Source: Polyporus tsugae
Lineage: Eukaryota; Basidiomycota; Agaricomycetes; Polyporales; Polyporaceae
DNA length: 64,000 bases
Reading direction: 5' to 3'
Assembly (NCBI GenBank): GCA_024305745.1
Contig: JAHRBS010000001.1
Coordinates: 1,302,001 to 1,366,000, forward strand
In this document: piece by piece, positions 61,435-64,000 of the stretch
Layout: the number at the start of each line of letters is the position of its first letter
How positions within the stretch are numbered: the first letter of the stretch is position 1
Program-made: the position numbers and the translations under genes
Notes under the pieces: generated by a model
What the model saw: only the letters and a program-made list of their open reading frames with translations
What the model was told of the DNA's origin: nothing
Databases searched by the model: none

Positions 61435-64000
61435 TCACGCGAGGTCCATCTCCCAGTCGTCGTCATCATCTAAACTATACCGGCCGCGTGCCAGAATCTC
61501 GTCCAAGAACCCTGCGGGGACCGCTCCGAGAGGCGACGCGCCGAAGACGGCGCCGTACTGCGTACGCATCCGCTCCATAGCCCGACGCGCACGGATGACG
61601 ACTGGATGCGCGTCGACAAGCATAATGCCGATGCGCAACGCAGGAGCTGCACGCATCATGCTCTTGATGAGATCCCAAAGTTCCGGACTCACGTCCAGTT
61701 CGACCTGGCTGAAGTCCTCGCGACGGAGCCGATGCCATGCCTCGCCCCTGCGCAAGAAACAAACCACGTCAGTCATTCTATACATGCCACATAAACACAA
61801 AGCCACGCACTGGTCTGGCACCACGATGTTTGACGCAGTCTCGAGCATGGTCATACCCAAGCTGAAGACGTCCGCGGCTTTCCCATACCGACCTTGAAGT
61901 ACCTCTGGTGCGAGGTAAAGCTTGTCTCCTTCGCGTTCAAAGCCGACCGGCTTCTGGCCGGGGATCAACTGCGGCTCGCCAGGAGGAGACGGTCGCGGCC
62001 ACACAGACGCCATCCCGAAGTCACCGATCTTCAGCCGGCCTTCTCCCGTGAGGAAGATGTTGGCTGGCTTCAGGTCGAGGTGGATGACGTTCGTGTCGTG
62101 GATGAACCGCAGACCGGATGCCAGCTCCGCCATGATCTTCCAGACGCGCGCCTCATCGAGTCGCGGGAAGGCTCGGCCGTATTCCCAGAGGAAGTGCGCG
62201 AAGTTGCCAAGCTCGCACAGTTCTGTCTGGATGTAGAGCGTCTCGTCTTCCTCCCAACTGTCAATGTAGCCAAGGATGTTGGGATGGCGGCGGGCAAGGC
62301 GAACGGTTGTATCTGGCGACCGTGCTGCGGCATCCGAAAGGTGCTTCAGAATGTCGACCTCTTCGCGAAGGCGGAGGCTGTAAAGGCAAATCGAAGGAAG
62401 TCAGTCACCATATACAGGTGGGAAACGAACAGCACAGAAACCGTAATATCGACGATCCCCATGAAAGCGAACCCATCCCAACTCCGCACAGCAATCACCC
62501 TGGGAATGAGACGTCACTCACGCATACAGGTGACTGTATGCAACGAGCAAGACGCCGTGCAACCCTCACAGCAAAGGCAATTGGACACAACTATCGTAGA
62601 CGACGGGCCAAGACACTCACCGATGCTTGACACCCTCGAACCGTTTCGACTTCTTGACCGCGAAGACGTCATTGCCCCGGGCTGGGTGCTTGTAGCGCAC
62701 TTTCATTGCACGCCCAAACTCCCCGCTTCCAAGCTCGTCCACTTCGACAAAATCGCGCAAAAACCTTCCCGGCTCCTCTTCATCGGTTGGCGCAGGAAGC
62801 CGGCCGATGCGCACCGCTGGCTGCGCGTGGACCTGGCGCGCCGGGTGAGCGTGTGTGTGTGGCCGTTGACCGTTGAGAGCGGCAAACAGCGCGGGAGCTG
62901 GCGTGCGCAGATTCTGGCTAGCCTTTCGCTCTCGCTGGGACGATGCACCTGAGGGAAGCATCGATGTATTCACTGCGGGAGAATTCGTAACCGTAGAGGT
63001 CGAAGAACCTGAAGTGGACCGACTTGCTGCTTGCAAGGCATTCTTGAGCGGAGATGCACCCGGCGTACGGACACGCGGTGGAGGGAACATCCAATCTGTG
63101 TAAAACATTCGATGAGCACGGCGCAACTCTGAGAGTGTTTCAGAGACTGACCTTTCGGTGTGAGCCTCGTCGGCGTGGCGTTGACCGAAGAAGCATCGCT
63201 CGCAGTCGAGAACGCACCACTGCTGCTCCTGCGCATTAGCCAATGCGTCTTCACAGCCTTCCCCTCTCCGCTGGGTCTCGCGAACGGCGGCAACCCGGTG
63301 GTTGGCCTCCCGAGACCCAATCCGTCGTACTTCGCATCCCTCCGCACCGTCGGACTGTCCCCGTCATACAGGTCTACATCCGTATCCCTCTCGCTCGCAC
63401 TTGGTGCCGCTACCGCCACCTGCCGTCCCTTCTTCGTCGTCTTGTTCTCCTTCGGTCGTCCGAGCCCGGGGAAGGCCGCAGGCAAACTCTTCCGAGGCTT
63501 GCCTTTGCCTTTTCCAACGCCTTGGCCAGGCCCGTCGTCGAGGCCCTTGAAGCCGATCTTGTGGGCAACAGCACTCTGCCAAGGGCGTGTGACGCCACCG
63601 ACGAGATGTGCGGTCTTAACCTTCTTGACTGGGGTTCCGGGGGCACGCTTCGGCTCAGCCTCTCCGCGAGTAGACACGGTGCCCCCAGCGGCGAGAGTGC
63701 GCAGGATGAACGCATCAACGCCGCGACCCATGGCCACGGTGGTGCTGTGGGAAGTGTTGAGGTGGTCATCGTCGAGATTGACGATGGTTGGCCAGCCGGA
63801 AGCTGCAGAAGGAGCAATGCCAGGAGTGACCAGGTCGTGGTCGTCGAAGGACGACGCTACCGTGCTCACGGACGTCGATGCTCGTGGCATGGCAGCCATG
63901 ACGAAGTTCGTGTGGTCGTCGAAATTGAGGTCGAGGTCATCGTCGCTGTCAATGAGGACAACACCCGAGTCGCGGGGGCGGAACTTCTTCGGGAGCGGAT
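61435..64000 (-). CDS. WEE1: WEE1-like protein kinase (5' partial)
   Basis: Exons 64000-63152 (continuing beyond the window), 63095-62621, 62377-61811 and 61747-61435. The frame is open to the window edge (IDSDDDLDLNFDDH), so the N-terminus is missing. A disordered Ser/Pro-rich region precedes the kinase domain: glycine loop DELGSGEFGRAMKVRY, VAIK-type lysine in DVFAVKKSKRFEG, ETLYIQTELCELGNFAHFLW hinge region, catalytic loop IHLDLKPANIFLTGEGRLKI, GDFGMA, and APEVLQGRYGKAADVFSLGM. The HLDLKPAN loop and the NILGYIDSWEE and QTELCELGN patterns mark the Wee1 family, which phosphorylates Cdk1 on Tyr15 and delays mitosis. The intron at 62378-62620 is long for this locus (243 bases). The protein ends in an acidic tail (LDDDDDWEMDLA). 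Confidence 0.94.

Overview
The window is a gene-dense stretch of a filamentous basidiomycete nuclear genome, most likely an Agaricomycete (Polyporales is a guess). The evidence is many short introns of about 45-70 bases with GT/GC-AG ends, high GC coding sequence, both strands used equally, and a gene set with fungal versions of conserved eukaryotic proteins (Smc3, Kap123, Ctf4, Ysh1, Wee1, Mtf1, BiP), a basidiomycete-type phi glutathione transferase and a tandem F-box family. There are no operons. I saw no bacterial features, CRISPR arrays, rRNA or convincing tRNA.

Layout: 1-1184 (+) C-terminal part of an ER Hsp70/BiP with an unusual C-terminus; 3256-3988 (-) SUR7/PalI-type membrane protein; 5705-7617 (+) unknown basic proline-rich protein followed by a minisatellite; 8290-10747 (-) TAPT1/Emp65-family membrane protein; 11227-17724 (+) three F-box genes, the first two lying on a tandem segmental duplication that also copied the 5' end of the TAPT1 gene; 18367-22864 (-) SMC3; 23795-24636 (-) phi-class GST; 26174-30645 (-) importin KAP123; 30855-32414 (+) mitochondrial transcription factor MTF1; 32572-36726 (-) CTF4/MCL1; 37091-38272 (-) decayed member of an uncharacterised Agaricomycete family; 38273-41986 no gene recognised; 41987-43304 (+) TatD-type metal hydrolase; 44364-44696 (-) small basic protein; 44940-48051 (+) YSH1/CPSF73; 48353-50407 (-) DUF2264 protein; 50790-52584 (+) TRAF-type RING protein; 55223-58168 (-) homeodomain transcription factor with long empty flanks; 61435-64000 (-) WEE1-like kinase, 5' end beyond the window.

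Exon structures were joined by hand from reading frame, splice signals and family conservation. All joins keep frame and every complete model ends in a stop. Most genes are housekeeping functions (ER folding, nuclear import, cohesion and replication, mRNA 3'-end cleavage, mitochondrial transcription, mitotic entry) with no evident shared pathway. The accessory and most interesting parts are the duplicated F-box block (10.4-17.7 kb), the decayed gene and empty stretch at 37-42 kb, and several unusual gene structures: GC-AG introns, 6-, 10- and 17-base coding exons, and 51-base introns without stop codons.
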